A stretch of 39,993 bases of DNA from Spirosoma panaciterrae DSM 21099 (GCF_000374025.1 NZ_KB893207.1:1-39993), one strand, 5' to 3'. Counted from the first letter of the stretch, positions 25,110-34,132 are shown. The notes: generated by a model not told the origin, from the letters alone. Numbers and translations: made by a program.

Positions 25110-27680
25110 ATGGCATATACTGAAGAAGTAAAACGGGCTATACAGATTGCCCAAGCCCTTTCGAAGGAATATCAGAATGAACTGTTCGCTCCGGCGCATC
25201 TGCTCATGGGCCTGCTCCACAATGAGGTAGGGCTGGCTTCGTGGCTGGGTGTACTGGGTCAGGATGTACCTTACCTGCGGGAGTGGGCCGAGGTGCGGAT
25301 TGAAGCCAGCCCCAAAGCGAGTCGACTATCGACCAACCCACCGGGCGATGAACAGGTTAAGGCAGCTATGGAACTGGCTGATCTGGTGGCCATGCAGTTG
25401 GGCAAAACCCAGACCGACCCCGTTTGTGTGCTGGCGGCTTTGCTCAAGCCAGGGGTTGCGTTTACGCCGGAGCAATTGAAAAGCTTTCCCCTCACTCAGG
25501 CTGAACTAATGCAGGCGGCTCTGGCCGATGCCGATGTACAAACGGCTGTTGCCCCATCGGCTGCATCGGAGGGAGGGGCACGGGCAACAGGCGCAGCCAA
25601 ACCCGCAGCCGAACAGGCATTACTCCGGTATTGTGTAGACAAGACCGCCATGGCTACAGAAGGGCGTCTGGACCCAATTCTGGGTCGTGACCGGGAGGTT
25701 AGAATGATGACCGAAACCCTTGGCCGGAGAACCAAGCCTAATGTAATTCTGGTTGGGGAGCCGGGCGTAGGGAAAACCGCGCTGGCCGATGGGTTTGCGC
25801 TCAATATTATAGCGGGGGATGTGCCGGGTCATCTGAAAAATGCCCGATTACTCGAACTCGATCTGGGCGCTTTAGTGGCAGGGGCTTCCTATAAAGGTGA
25901 GGTCGAAGATCGGCTGAAAAGCATCCTGAAAGAGCTAAAACAGGATGCCAAAATCATTCTGTTCATTGACGAAATCCATCAGCTACTCGACAGCCGGGGG
26001 CCATTGGGCACGGGTGTGGCCAACCTGCTTAAGCCCGAGCTGGCGAAAGGAAACCTGACGGTGATTGGAGCTACTACCCTTGATGAATACCGAAAATACA
26101 TTGAAACCGACGAAGCCTTTAGCCGCCGATTCGATGTGTTGCGGGTAGAAGAACCCTCAGTTGAAATGGCGACCCGAATGGTACAGCGACTGGTACCGTT
26201 CTACGAAAATCATCATCAGCTTACTGTAGGGGCCGATGCCGTTTCGGAAGCGGTTAGCCTGGCCAAACGCTATAGCCGAAATCGTCGGCTGCCCGATGCT
26301 GCCGTTGACCTGCTCGACCGCACCTTGTCGGCCGTTCGGATGATCAGCGAACGAACGCCCGCTGAGGTAGCCCAACTGACCGAACGGCTTAACCAATTGA
26401 CCAACTCGTTCGATGGAAACGGCTCGTTGAGCAATCTGCGCTATCTTCATCAGGAACTGGAAGCAAAAATTAGCCCGATTCTGCTGGCAAACCTGGCGGC
26501 AGAAAGTGAAGGGGATGATGAATCGGCGGACGACCCCTTTGAATCGGTTTCGGCCCTGGCCGAGCATATCCAGCAGAAACTATCCCGGCTTTCGGCCCTG
26601 ACCGATGTGCCCAAAACGACCGTTGATCGGCAGGATGTAGCGGCTGTCATTTCGCACAAAACGGGTATCCCATTAGGTAAAATTCAAAGCAAAGAACGGG
26701 ATAAACTGCTGGCGATGGATGAGGTGCTCAAACAGCGCGTTATTGGGCAGGACCATGCCGTAAAAGCCGTTGCCGATGCTATTCTGGAATCTCGTTCCGG
26801 GCTCACCAAAGCCGGGCAACCCATTGGCTCTTTCTTTTTGCTGGGACCGACCGGCACAGGTAAAACGGAACTGGCTAAATCCCTTGCCGATTTTTTGTTC
26901 AACGATGAGTCGTTTCTGATTCGGTTCGATATGTCGGAGTTCAAGGAAGAGCATTCAGCGGCTTTGCTGTATGGCGCTCCTCCGGGTTATGTAGGCTACG
27001 AAGAGGGCGGGTTGCTGGTGAATAAAATTCGTGAGAAACCCTACTCCGTCGTTCTGTTCGACGAAATTGAGAAGGCACACCCCTCGGTATTCGATATTTT
27101 CCTGCAAATTCTGGACGAGGGGCGCCTGCACGACCGGCTGGGAAAAGAAGGGGATTTCTCGGATGCGGTAGTGCTGTTTACATCAAATATTGGAAGCCAG
27201 CTCGTTATCCAGCGATTTGGTGAGGGGCAGATTCCGACCAATACCGAACTGATGGAAACCATGAGCCGTCACTTTCGACCGGAGTTCCTGGCTCGCCTGA
27301 CCGAAATCGTGCCCTTTGCCCCGATTTCGGAAGAGAATGCCATTCGGATTTTCAACCTGCATTTGCGGAGTTTGACTGACCAACTAACCCGGCAGGGTAT
27401 TTCACTCGATCTCACGGCCGAGGCCCGTCGGCATTTGGCACTCTCTGGCTTTACACCACAGTACGGTGCCCGGCAATTGAAAGGGGTTATTCGGAATCAG
27501 CTACGTCGGCCCATTTCCCGGATGATTATTGCGGGCGACGTAACCAAAGGCTCTACCATTCATGTCGATGTGAAAAATGAAGAGCTTCAATGGACGATAA
27601 CTCATGAAGATACAACTGGCCAGGTACTGTCAGAAGTAGCCAGGGAAGGGCAGGAATTGACAGAGAAAGACCACGCCTGA
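25110..27680 (+). CDS. tssH: T6SS sheath-recycling AAA+ ATPase TssH (ClpV)
   Basis: An 856-aa class I Clp/Hsp100 protein. A Clp N-domain (residues ~1-145; AYTEEVKRAIQIAQALSKEY) and an Ala-rich linker precede AAA domain 1 with Walker A GEPGVGKT (216-223) and Walker B ILFIDEIH. A ClpB-like middle region leads to AAA domain 2 with Walker A GPTGTGKT (579-586) and VVLFDEIEKAHP. TssH pulls apart the contracted TssB/TssC sheath for reuse. The N-domain and T6SS context separate it from the chaperone ClpB. The frame opens at TTG 25083; ATG 25110 is better. Its last codons merge into a 10-bp tandem repeat. Confidence 0.95.
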   Translation: MAYTEEVKRAIQIAQALSKEYQNELFAPAHLLMGLLHNEVGLASWLGVLGQDVPYLREWAEVRIEASPKASRLSTNPPGDEQVKAAMELADLVAMQLGKTQTDPVCVLAALLKPGVAFTPEQLKSFPLTQAELMQAALADADVQTAVAPSAASEGGARATGAAKPAAEQALLRYCVDKTAMATEGRLDPILGRDREVRMMTETLGRRTKPNVILVGEPGVGKTALADGFALNIIAGDVPGHLKNARLLELDLGALVAGASYKGEVEDRLKSILKELKQDAKIILFIDEIHQLLDSRGPLGTGVANLLKPELAKGNLTVIGATTLDEYRKYIETDEAFSRRFDVLRVEEPSVEMATRMVQRLVPFYENHHQLTVGADAVSEAVSLAKRYSRNRRLPDAAVDLLDRTLSAVRMISERTPAEVAQLTERLNQLTNSFDGNGSLSNLRYLHQELEAKISPILLANLAAESEGDDESADDPFESVSALAEHIQQKLSRLSALTDVPKTTVDRQDVAAVISHKTGIPLGKIQSKERDKLLAMDEVLKQRVIGQDHAVKAVADAILESRSGLTKAGQPIGSFFLLGPTGTGKTELAKSLADFLFNDESFLIRFDMSEFKEEHSAALLYGAPPGYVGYEEGGLLVNKIREKPYSVVLFDEIEKAHPSVFDIFLQILDEGRLHDRLGKEGDFSDAVVLFTSNIGSQLVIQRFGEGQIPTNTELMETMSRHFRPEFLARLTEIVPFAPISEENAIRIFNLHLRSLTDQLTRQGISLDLTAEARRHLALSGFTPQYGARQLKGVIRNQLRRPISRMIIAGDVTKGSTIHVDVKNEELQWTITHEDTTGQVLSEVAREGQELTEKDHA

Positions 27681-27707
27681 CCATACCTGACCATTCTTGA
27701 CCACTCC
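27668..27707. repeat. Four exact 10-bp-phased TGACCA units at the tssH 3' end
   Basis: GACCA occurs at 27669, 27679, 27689 and 27699, exactly 10 bp apart. The first lies in the coding end of tssH and the second begins within its stop codon. The same unit in direct and inverted form makes up the 25003-25078 element at the other end of the gene, so tssH is bracketed by this repeat. Confidence 0.85.
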
Positions 27708-27718
27708 TAAACTAAGCT

Positions 27719-28021
27719 ATGTCACAGCCTGCCGCCCGCTTAGCCGATATGCACGTTTGCCCGATGCAAACCCCGGCTGTAGTACCGATTCCGCATGTAG
27801 GTGGCCCTATCATGGGCCCCGGAATGCCTACCGTATTGATTGGAGGGCAGCCCGCTTCTGTTGTAGGGGATTTGTGTACCTGTGTAGGCCCTCCAGACGT
27901 AATCGTGATGGGGTCGACGTCGGTACTGATTGGTGGGAAGCCCGCAGCCCGAATGGGCGACACAACCGCCCACGGGGGTAGCATTGTGGCCGGATGCCCC
28001 ACAGTGCTGATTGGGGGTTGA
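27719..28021 (+). CDS. PAAR-domain spike-tip protein
   Basis: A 100-aa protein consisting only of a PAAR domain: SQPAARLADMHVCPM, then two PTVLIGG/SVLIGGKPAARMGD repeats and a final AGCPTVLIGG. Metal-ligand candidates are His 12, Cys 14, His and Cys in the last third (DTTAHGG and GCPT). PAAR proteins cap the VgrG trimer as a sharp tip and can carry effectors; this one has no extra domain, so it would act as a plain tip. It lies between tssH and tssB, 38 nt from tssH. Confidence 0.93.
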   Translation: MSQPAARLADMHVCPMQTPAVVPIPHVGGPIMGPGMPTVLIGGQPASVVGDLCTCVGPPDVIVMGSTSVLIGGKPAARMGDTTAHGGSIVAGCPTVLIGG

Positions 28022-28063
28022 GCTGAAAAGATTGATTTCTAACCGTTTAACTGCGTATACATT

Positions 28064-28510
28064 ATGTTCGATTACGGAATTGGTGGGCAGGAGCGAAAGC
28101 TCAATGTCAGCGAAAGTATCGTCGATATCCCACAGAATAAAACCCTCCTCATTGAGAAATTGACGTCCGATCCGCCGGTTCGGCCCGAAGTGGTCGAGGG
28201 CCTGAAAACGGTAGGCGAAGTGTTTGCTCATTTCAGACCCGAAGTAGAGGTCGAATTTGAGACCGATGAGGGAGGCAGCACCAGCGAAACCCTTCAGTTT
28301 ATGTCATTGGCCGATTTTGGCCGTAAAGGCGTCATTGCCCAGAGCGAGTATCTACAGGAGTTGAGCATGACATTCGAAGATTTTCAGCGCTATGTAAAGC
28401 AGTTGAAATCGAATAAAATCCTGAAAACGATGCTCGAAAATCCGGATGGGAAAGCAGCCTACATAGCCGCGATTCAGGCAATGATTCGCGAACTGGAAGA
28501 AGCGCAATAA
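28064..28510 (+). CDS. tssB: T6SS sheath small subunit TssB (VipA)
   Basis: A 148-aa protein of the TssB/VipA family: the N-terminal FDYGIGGQ segment, a beta strand (FETDEGGSTSETLQFMSLADFG), and a C-terminal helical KQLKSNKILKTMLENPDGKAAYIAAI. TssB and TssC interlock to form the contractile sheath around the Hcp tube. 22 nt upstream of tssC, as usual for this pair. Confidence 0.92.
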   Translation: MFDYGIGGQERKLNVSESIVDIPQNKTLLIEKLTSDPPVRPEVVEGLKTVGEVFAHFRPEVEVEFETDEGGSTSETLQFMSLADFGRKGVIAQSEYLQELSMTFEDFQRYVKQLKSNKILKTMLENPDGKAAYIAAIQAMIRELEEAQ

Positions 28511-28532
28511 TCTGTACACCGAACAATAGACC

Positions 28533-29894
28533 ATGGAAGCACAGGATAAACCACTCAAAACCAGCGAAAAACTCGCTGAAGATGTTCCCTCTCTCGAAAC
28601 CAGTTCGGCCAAACTAGCCAAATACGGCGGGTTTTCCATTCTGGAAACGACCCTGGAGGGGGTTCAGAACCTGAATCCCGAAAAGAAGGCCCGAAAGAAG
28701 ATTTTCCTTACCGAGCAGTCGAAACAACAGGAACGGGCGCAACTAAGTAAACGGCTGCAACTCATGCTCGACCTGCTCACCAGTGCCGATTCGGTAGCAG
28801 AGCTGGCCGAAACCGCCCAGACAAAGGCCGAAGCGGCCCAGACACTGCTGAGCGAAAACTTACGCCGAGCCTTCGAAGCCAGTCGCGGGCTGGAACAAGC
28901 CTATCGGTCGGTTGCCAGCTTTTACGCCAATACCGAACAGGACAAGGTGAAGAACGTCAACATCATGAATGCCGAGCCGGAGCAACTCACCGACCTCGAC
29001 AACACCACCTTTATCGATGCAGTTGCCGAAGAGTTTGCGCGCAACTACGACCGGCTTGATCTTCGCGATAGCTATGCCCTGATGGTGTTGCCCGGTTATC
29101 TGGGGTCAAAGAAGGTGGTGGATACCTGGGCCCAGATTGCGTATAAAAACAAGGTAATGATGGTGACGGACTTCCAGCACCTCGATGCGCCCGACGATGT
29201 GGTGGACCTGTTCGAATCGGCTGACCTGACGGGTGGAGACGCCTATCTTTCCAATGTGATGATGACCTGCAACTGGCTGGCCGGACGCGGACGCCACCAG
29301 GACGTAGGCGAAGAAGAAGATCTGTACATACCGGGGTCGAGTGCATTGGCAGGCAAGCTATACGCTACGGTGATGTCGCAGGTATCGGCTGGGCGAAAGC
29401 ATGGTTCGCTGAATGGAGCGGATGGCGTGCGGTTCCCGCTGAAGAAAAGCGAAATATCGACCCTCGAAAAAATGGGGCTGATTCCGATGGTAAACGAATA
29501 CGGCAAGGTAATGCCTTTTTCGGCCAAGACGCTTTTCAGTGGCGATAACCTCGGTTTGCAGACGTATTCGGTTGTCCGGGTGTTCGATTACATCACCAAA
29601 GTGCTGATCGATTTCCTGAACCGCCGGGCGTTTGAGAATTTCAATTACAATACGAAAGCCGATATTCAGAAGCAGATCGTGAAGTTTCTGGACAATGTAA
29701 CGGGGCCGGGTAAGCTCATCGAAAAGTTCAAGCTGTTGCGCTTTGAGCAGGACCCCAAACAGAAAGATCGGATATACCTCGACATTCACATGGTTCCTTA
29801 TTTTCCCGCTAAAACGTTCCTGCTCAAACTCGACGGACAGAAGGGCGACGACCCCGATTCGGCCGAGTGGAAAGCAGATTATGATCAACAGTAA
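28533..29894 (+). CDS. tssC: T6SS sheath large subunit TssC (VipB)
   Basis: A 453-aa cytosolic protein of the TssC/VipB family. Family patterns are visible in the middle and C-terminal part: VMLPGYLGSKKVVDTWAQIAYKNKVMMVTDF-like segment, NWLAGRG, and the conserved C-terminal region with PGKLIEKFKLLRF and DIHMVPYFPAKTFLLKL. The length is close to other Bacteroidota TssC. Forms the sheath with TssB and is recycled by TssH. 33 nt before the first hcp gene. Confidence 0.93.
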   Translation: MEAQDKPLKTSEKLAEDVPSLETSSAKLAKYGGFSILETTLEGVQNLNPEKKARKKIFLTEQSKQQERAQLSKRLQLMLDLLTSADSVAELAETAQTKAEAAQTLLSENLRRAFEASRGLEQAYRSVASFYANTEQDKVKNVNIMNAEPEQLTDLDNTTFIDAVAEEFARNYDRLDLRDSYALMVLPGYLGSKKVVDTWAQIAYKNKVMMVTDFQHLDAPDDVVDLFESADLTGGDAYLSNVMMTCNWLAGRGRHQDVGEEEDLYIPGSSALAGKLYATVMSQVSAGRKHGSLNGADGVRFPLKKSEISTLEKMGLIPMVNEYGKVMPFSAKTLFSGDNLGLQTYSVVRVFDYITKVLIDFLNRRAFENFNYNTKADIQKQIVKFLDNVTGPGKLIEKFKLLRFEQDPKQKDRIYLDIHMVPYFPAKTFLLKLDGQKGDDPDSAEWKADYDQQ

Positions 29895-29927
29895 GGTCTT
29901 TTATTCACCCTTTTAACACTAGTTAGT

Positions 29928-30320
29928 ATGGCTTCATTTAATGCCAAGTTAGAGATCGATGGCGTTAGCGATCCAATTGAGTTGAGAAAAGTTTTTGTCA
30001 CCTGCCACCGCAAGCGGGATGCAAAGGGGCGGCCATCTTCGGCATCCAGGTGGGCTATTGCTGTCGCTATTGATACGGATGAAGATGGTACGTTTACGGA
30101 ATGGATGGTCAATCCAACGATGCAAAAGACTGTTACCGTCAAATATTACAAGATCGACGAAGAAGGATCGGTGCTTAAGCAATGGACATTAAAAGATGCC
30201 CATTGTTATTCAATGATAGAAGGATTTGTCGCTGACTCGTCCATCCTTATGACCACGCTGGTTATTTCTGGAGCAGAAATAAGCAATGGAAATGCAACCC
30301 TGACCCATAACTGGAGCTAA
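29928..30320 (+). CDS. Hcp/TssD tube protein, paralogue 1 (short form)
   Basis: A 130-aa Bacteroidota Hcp (TssD) family protein. It opens MASFNAKLEIDG, has the GRPSSA motif shared by all four paralogues (G-[RK]-P-x-S, around residue 37), and ends with a strand pair VISGAEISNGNATLTHN. Hcp hexamers stack into the tube pushed out by the sheath. It is closest in length and layout to paralogue 3 (30949), both lacking the ~45-residue insertion of the long forms. No signal peptide, as expected. Confidence 0.85.
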   Translation: MASFNAKLEIDGVSDPIELRKVFVTCHRKRDAKGRPSSASRWAIAVAIDTDEDGTFTEWMVNPTMQKTVTVKYYKIDEEGSVLKQWTLKDAHCYSMIEGFVADSSILMTTLVISGAEISNGNATLTHNWS

Positions 30321-30340
30321 CCACAAGACCTTGTAACACT

Positions 30341-30886
30341 ATGGCATACACAGCAAACTTAACGGTTGCCGGCCTCGAAGAACTGCCGATTTATGAATTT
30401 GCTATTTCGTTTCAACAGGCGATGGATAACAAGGGACGCCCTGCTTCCGGCGTATTTACAGGTGATATTTTTTTAATTGTAGAAGGGGGTAATGATACTT
30501 TCTTCGAATGGCTTTGTGAAGCTACCCGAACTGAAAGTGGCAAGATCAAGACCATCGACGATTCTGGAAGTACACTCGTTGAATATGCCTTTGAGAATGC
30601 CTTTATAACCGACGTTAACGAGAACTTTATTGATGATGCTATGGGCATTCGCAATGAGTTTAATCTAGTATCAGCAGAGGAGGATGATAATGGAAACATC
30701 GGGCATCGGGTTCATAATCAGATCCGGGGTAGAGACGAAAACTATCGCCCCTTGCTGGGTGCCTATGATACGGCTAGGGGCTTTCAGCGCCGTACGGGTA
30801 ATGCCTACGTTACGTACTTCTCGTTATCCTGCGAAAAAATTCGGGTGCGGGATGTCGAACATGATAACCAGTGGGGGAAGAAGTAG
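30341..30886 (+). CDS. Hcp/TssD tube protein, paralogue 2 (long form)
   Basis: A 181-aa Bacteroidota Hcp protein. It keeps the core layout (MAYTANLTVAGLE, KGRPASG, FFEWLCEAT, SCEKIRV at the C-terminus) but carries an insertion of about 45 residues between the last core helix/strand and the final strand (roughly residues 110-155, from FIDDAMGIR to DTARGFQRR). The insertion is acidic then basic and could sit in the tube lumen, on its outside, or at ring edges. Followed by a 12-bp hairpin that separates it from paralogue 3. Confidence 0.82.
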   Translation: MAYTANLTVAGLEELPIYEFAISFQQAMDNKGRPASGVFTGDIFLIVEGGNDTFFEWLCEATRTESGKIKTIDDSGSTLVEYAFENAFITDVNENFIDDAMGIRNEFNLVSAEEDDNGNIGHRVHNQIRGRDENYRPLLGAYDTARGFQRRTGNAYVTYFSLSCEKIRVRDVEHDNQWGKK

Positions 30887-30895
30887 CTAACCAGG

Positions 30896-30935
30896 TTGTG
30901 TCTGGAATGTGTTGATTTCCAGACACAAATTTTAC
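30896..30935 (+). terminator. Hairpin between hcp paralogues 2 and 3, possible attenuator
   Basis: TTGTGTCTGGAA (30896-30907) pairs perfectly with 30917-30928 around a 9-nt loop, followed by ATTTTAC. It is a terminator-like hairpin with a weak T-tract, placed 9 nt after the paralogue 2 stop. Confidence 0.5.
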
Positions 30936-30948
30936 TAATGAGTACGCT

Positions 30949-31323
30949 ATGGCTTTTGAAGCAACACTAAATATTGACGGTAATCCCTACAACATCAACT
31001 GGATGATGCTGGAAGTTGGACGGAAGGAGGACCAGCGGGGCAAACCGGCTTCCCGCCCTTCCTGGGGGCTGGTGGTTTGCCTGGATGTGATGGACGATAA
31101 AACCATTAAAAACTGGATGATTGATCCGCATATGCAGAAAGATGGAAAGATTATCCTGAGCCGTATCGACGAATCGGCCACATTCAAGGAAATTGAATTC
31201 AAACAGTCCGTTTGCGTCAATTACTCGGATATTTTCATGGCTGATATGAACTACATGAATACCCGAATTTTGATAACGGGCGGAGAATTAGTTATTAACA
31301 AGGCAACCTTGCGCGTTACCTGA
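30949..31323 (+). CDS. Hcp/TssD tube protein, paralogue 3 (short form)
   Basis: A 124-aa Bacteroidota Hcp protein: MAFEATLNIDG start, QRGKPASR (the shared G-K-P-x-S motif), KNWMIDPHMQK (compare EWMVNPTMQK in paralogue 1), and a final strand pair ILITGGELVINKATLRV. It pairs with paralogue 1 by length and by these motifs, and comes 18 nt before paralogue 4. Confidence 0.85.
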   Translation: MAFEATLNIDGNPYNINWMMLEVGRKEDQRGKPASRPSWGLVVCLDVMDDKTIKNWMIDPHMQKDGKIILSRIDESATFKEIEFKQSVCVNYSDIFMADMNYMNTRILITGGELVINKATLRVT

Positions 31324-31341
31324 TCTTTACTTCCAAATACT

Positions 31342-31848
31342 ATGTCATTTCAGGCAACCTTAACGGTTGAAGGAAAAACCTTCAACGTATTGCAGTGCCA
31401 TCATACGCTTTCTCAAAAATATGACCGGGGCCGCCCGACATCGGGGGTGCGGGGAGGTATTATCGTGCTCATCCTGGACGGTTCTGATGAGGATCTGCTG
31501 GGCGACTGGGCAACGGGGGCAACTACCAAAAAAAGTGGTGATATTACCTTCAACCGAACCGATCAGCAATCGACCTTGCAAAAGCTTGAATTTGAGGATG
31601 CTTACGCCACCATGTATAGCGAATTTATGTCGGCGGCTACCCTTAGTCATGCCAGTATTTCGGAAGATGTAGAAGACTTGATGAATACAGACGCTGGTCC
31701 GCATGATGATGACTATAAGTTGCGGTTAATCACCAATCGCAGACGGTTGATTCGGTTTGTTGAGCGCACCGGAAGTAGCTACTGTACCATGATCCGATTG
31801 TCGGCGGAGAAAATTAAGCTGGATGGTATCGACCATCAAAATACCTAG
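31342..31848 (+). CDS. Hcp/TssD tube protein, paralogue 4 (long form)
   Basis: A 168-aa Bacteroidota Hcp protein: MSFQATLTVEG, DRGRPTSG, LGDWATGAT and LSAEKIKLDG at the C-terminus. It carries a long-form insertion (roughly residues 100-145, from ASISEDVEDL to RRRLIRFVERTG) comparable in place and size to that of paralogue 2 but different in sequence. Only 3 nt separate its stop from vgrG, so it is translated and probably loaded with the spike. Confidence 0.82.
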   Translation: MSFQATLTVEGKTFNVLQCHHTLSQKYDRGRPTSGVRGGIIVLILDGSDEDLLGDWATGATTKKSGDITFNRTDQQSTLQKLEFEDAYATMYSEFMSAATLSHASISEDVEDLMNTDAGPHDDDYKLRLITNRRRLIRFVERTGSSYCTMIRLSAEKIKLDGIDHQNT

Positions 31849-31851
31849 TTT

Positions 31852-33648
31852 ATGGCGAAACAGGTTGTCCCGCATATTGAACTCGAAGGCGGTAAAGAAC
31901 TCAAAAACGTTCGATCGCTGAGCATTGAGCAGGACTTGTTTGGCCATCATCAGTTTAGTCTGGCGGTACCCTTCGAAGATCTGGAAGATGCCAACGAGCT
32001 ATTTTTCCATGAGTCGCACAAAAATGTTATCGGCAAAACGATTCAGTTCTCGTTTGACCCGCTGCTTGAAAAAGGGTCCTTCGATTTTAAATTTAAAGGA
32101 ATCGTTACCGAACTCGCGCTTAAGAATACCAGCGATACCTCCAATGTGTTTGTATTGACCGGGTATGGTTTGACTATATTACTGGAAGACAGTCGGTTGC
32201 GTCGGGCGTTTCTTCAGTGTAATCTGGCCGATATTGTCGATAAAGTGCTGAGTCCGTATCCCAGTAACCTGCTCAAACGGTCTGTCAAGCCGAAGCATTC
32301 CGATTCGTTACGGTACGTGGTTCAGTACGACGAATCGGCGTTTGAGTTTCTGGCACGACTGGCGGCCGAGTACGGCGAGTGGTGCTTTTACGATGGACAG
32401 CAGTTGATTTTTGGCAAACCCAACGACCAGAAAGTAGACTTCAACGTCGATGGTATGCAGACCTTCGCCATGAGTCTGCGCGTGAAGCCCGCCAAATTTC
32501 TCTTCAACCGCTACGACTACCTGGCTGACGAAACCTACCAGAGCCATTCCAAAGACCAGAAGGTGGATGGGTTGGGGCAGTGGGGTGATTTCACGCTCGA
32601 TGAATCGGAGAAGATTTTTAGCGAAGAATCGCAGGTGCCACTTCCCAAATTGGTGTATGCCCAAAAAGAACTGGACGATGTCACCAAAACGCAAAAGGCG
32701 ATGGATGCCAGCCGACTGGTCGATTTTCAGGGCTTTGGCGAAAATCCTGACGTGTCGGTTGGGACGGTTGTTTCCGTAAAAGGCACACGCATAACGGAGC
32801 GAGGCTCGTCGGAAGAAAACTTTGGCAGTTATCGGGTTACGCACGTATCGCACACCCTGGACAGTAGCGGCAACTATTCCAATACATTTCGGGCCGTTCC
32901 CGATTCGGTTGCCTATCCACCTCCTAATCCTGCGTTCCGATTGCCCATCGGTCAGTCTGAACTAGCCAAAGTTGTCGACAATGAAGATCCGGAAAAACTG
33001 GGGCGAGTCAGGGTAGAGTATATGTGGCCGGGCGACAGTAAGGAATCCGACTGGATTCGGGTGGCCCATCCGTACACGTCTGATGGGGAAGGTATGCTGT
33101 TTGTACCGGAGGTTGATGCCCAGGTCATGATTGGTTATGAAGCAAACCTGGCCGAGTACCCGTATGTAATGACCAGTCTGTATCCGAAAAAAGACGGTGT
33201 AGACTATACGTATCGCGACAACATTCAAAAGACCATCCAGACCAAGGCGGGCAACAAGATTAGTCTGTACGATAAAGACGGTGATGAAAAAATTGAACTG
33301 ACCAACGTTAACAAGAGTGATACCCGTATTCTCCTGTCGTTTGCCGACGATGGCAAGATCACCATCGAAACCCAGGGGGTTGTGCACATTGAAGGGAAAG
33401 ATATTGAAGTAAAAGCGCAGAACAATATTACCCTCGAAGCACAGAACAACATTGAGCTAAAAGCCACCAACGAAGTCAAGATCGAAGGAACGGCCAAAGT
33501 AGAGGTCAAAGGGGCTCAGGTCAGTGCCGAAGCCGATGCGACAGCCGAAGTTAAAGCCAACGGGCAGCTCTCGCTTCAGGGTGCGCAGACCTCACTGAAA
33601 GGCGATGCCATGGTTGAGGTGAAGGGGGGCGTCATTATGCTAAACTAA
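31852..33648 (+). CDS. vgrG: T6SS spike protein VgrG (TssI)
   Basis: A 598-aa VgrG. Residues ~1-365 form the gp27-like base (SLSIEQDLFGHHQFSLAVP; YDESAFEFLARLAAEYGEWCFYDGQQLIFG). They are followed by an OB-fold/gp5-like domain (VDNEDPEKLGRVRVEYMWPGDSKESDWIRVA) and a C-terminal repetitive beta-helix (DIEVKAQNNITLEAQNNIELK and so on to residue 598). No catalytic effector domain follows, so it is a plain spike. It trimerises at the tube tip and receives PAAR. Starts 3 nt after paralogue 4; ends 30 nt before the DUF3592 gene. Confidence 0.95.
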   Translation: MAKQVVPHIELEGGKELKNVRSLSIEQDLFGHHQFSLAVPFEDLEDANELFFHESHKNVIGKTIQFSFDPLLEKGSFDFKFKGIVTELALKNTSDTSNVFVLTGYGLTILLEDSRLRRAFLQCNLADIVDKVLSPYPSNLLKRSVKPKHSDSLRYVVQYDESAFEFLARLAAEYGEWCFYDGQQLIFGKPNDQKVDFNVDGMQTFAMSLRVKPAKFLFNRYDYLADETYQSHSKDQKVDGLGQWGDFTLDESEKIFSEESQVPLPKLVYAQKELDDVTKTQKAMDASRLVDFQGFGENPDVSVGTVVSVKGTRITERGSSEENFGSYRVTHVSHTLDSSGNYSNTFRAVPDSVAYPPPNPAFRLPIGQSELAKVVDNEDPEKLGRVRVEYMWPGDSKESDWIRVAHPYTSDGEGMLFVPEVDAQVMIGYEANLAEYPYVMTSLYPKKDGVDYTYRDNIQKTIQTKAGNKISLYDKDGDEKIELTNVNKSDTRILLSFADDGKITIETQGVVHIEGKDIEVKAQNNITLEAQNNIELKATNEVKIEGTAKVEVKGAQVSAEADATAEVKANGQLSLQGAQTSLKGDAMVEVKGGVIMLN

Positions 33649-33678
33649 TGGACTTTTGCAACCGGACTGGCTGGTCCA

Positions 33679-34113
33679 ATGTTAACAACAACTCGTATGG
33701 GCTATTTAATCACATTTTTGGTGGGTGCTGGCCTGCTCATCCTTTCTCTATCGAAGTTTTCCAAAGCCATCAGCCTCATTCAGTCAGGCCATAGGGTTAT
33801 GGCTGTCGTCGATCGACTTGAAAAAGAAAAATCAAAGAAAGGATACACGTACCGACCCATTTTCAAGTACCACACCGTTAATGGTCAGGAGATTATGCAT
33901 TCGTATATGTTTGCCGCTTCGCCCCCCGATTGGGAGGTGGGTGAAAAAACAACAGTTGTCTATAGCCCCAGCAACCCCGAAAATCCGGTTGTCCTGACGT
34001 ATTTTGGCGCTTTCGGCTGGGCCGTCATCTGGCTGGCTGTAGCCATACCGCTCCTAATTGTTGGTGGTGGGTACTTTGTCGCACAGCTTTATCTGAAAAC
34101 GTACGCCTTGTAA
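33679..34113 (+). CDS. DUF3592 membrane protein
   Basis: A 144-aa protein with two predicted membrane segments, residues ~7-26 (GYLITFLVGAGLLILSL) and ~118-140 (FGWAVIWLAVAIPLLIVGG). The DUF3592 soluble domain between them has YRPIFKYHTVNGQEIMHS, FAASPPDWEVGEKTTVVYSPSNPENPV. Function unknown for the family. It follows vgrG by 30 nt in the same direction, so it could be co-transcribed; there is no sign that it is a toxin or immunity protein. ATG 33697 (MGYLITF) is an alternative start. Confidence 0.82.
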   Translation: MLTTTRMGYLITFLVGAGLLILSLSKFSKAISLIQSGHRVMAVVDRLEKEKSKKGYTYRPIFKYHTVNGQEIMHSYMFAASPPDWEVGEKTTVVYSPSNPENPVVLTYFGAFGWAVIWLAVAIPLLIVGGGYFVAQLYLKTYAL

Positions 34114-34132
34114 GCCTGGATACCATTCGTAC

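Noticed and set aside
33679..34113. DUF3592 protein as a T6SS immunity protein
   Set aside because: Position after vgrG is suggestive, but DUF3592 is widespread outside T6SS and no cognate toxin is seen.
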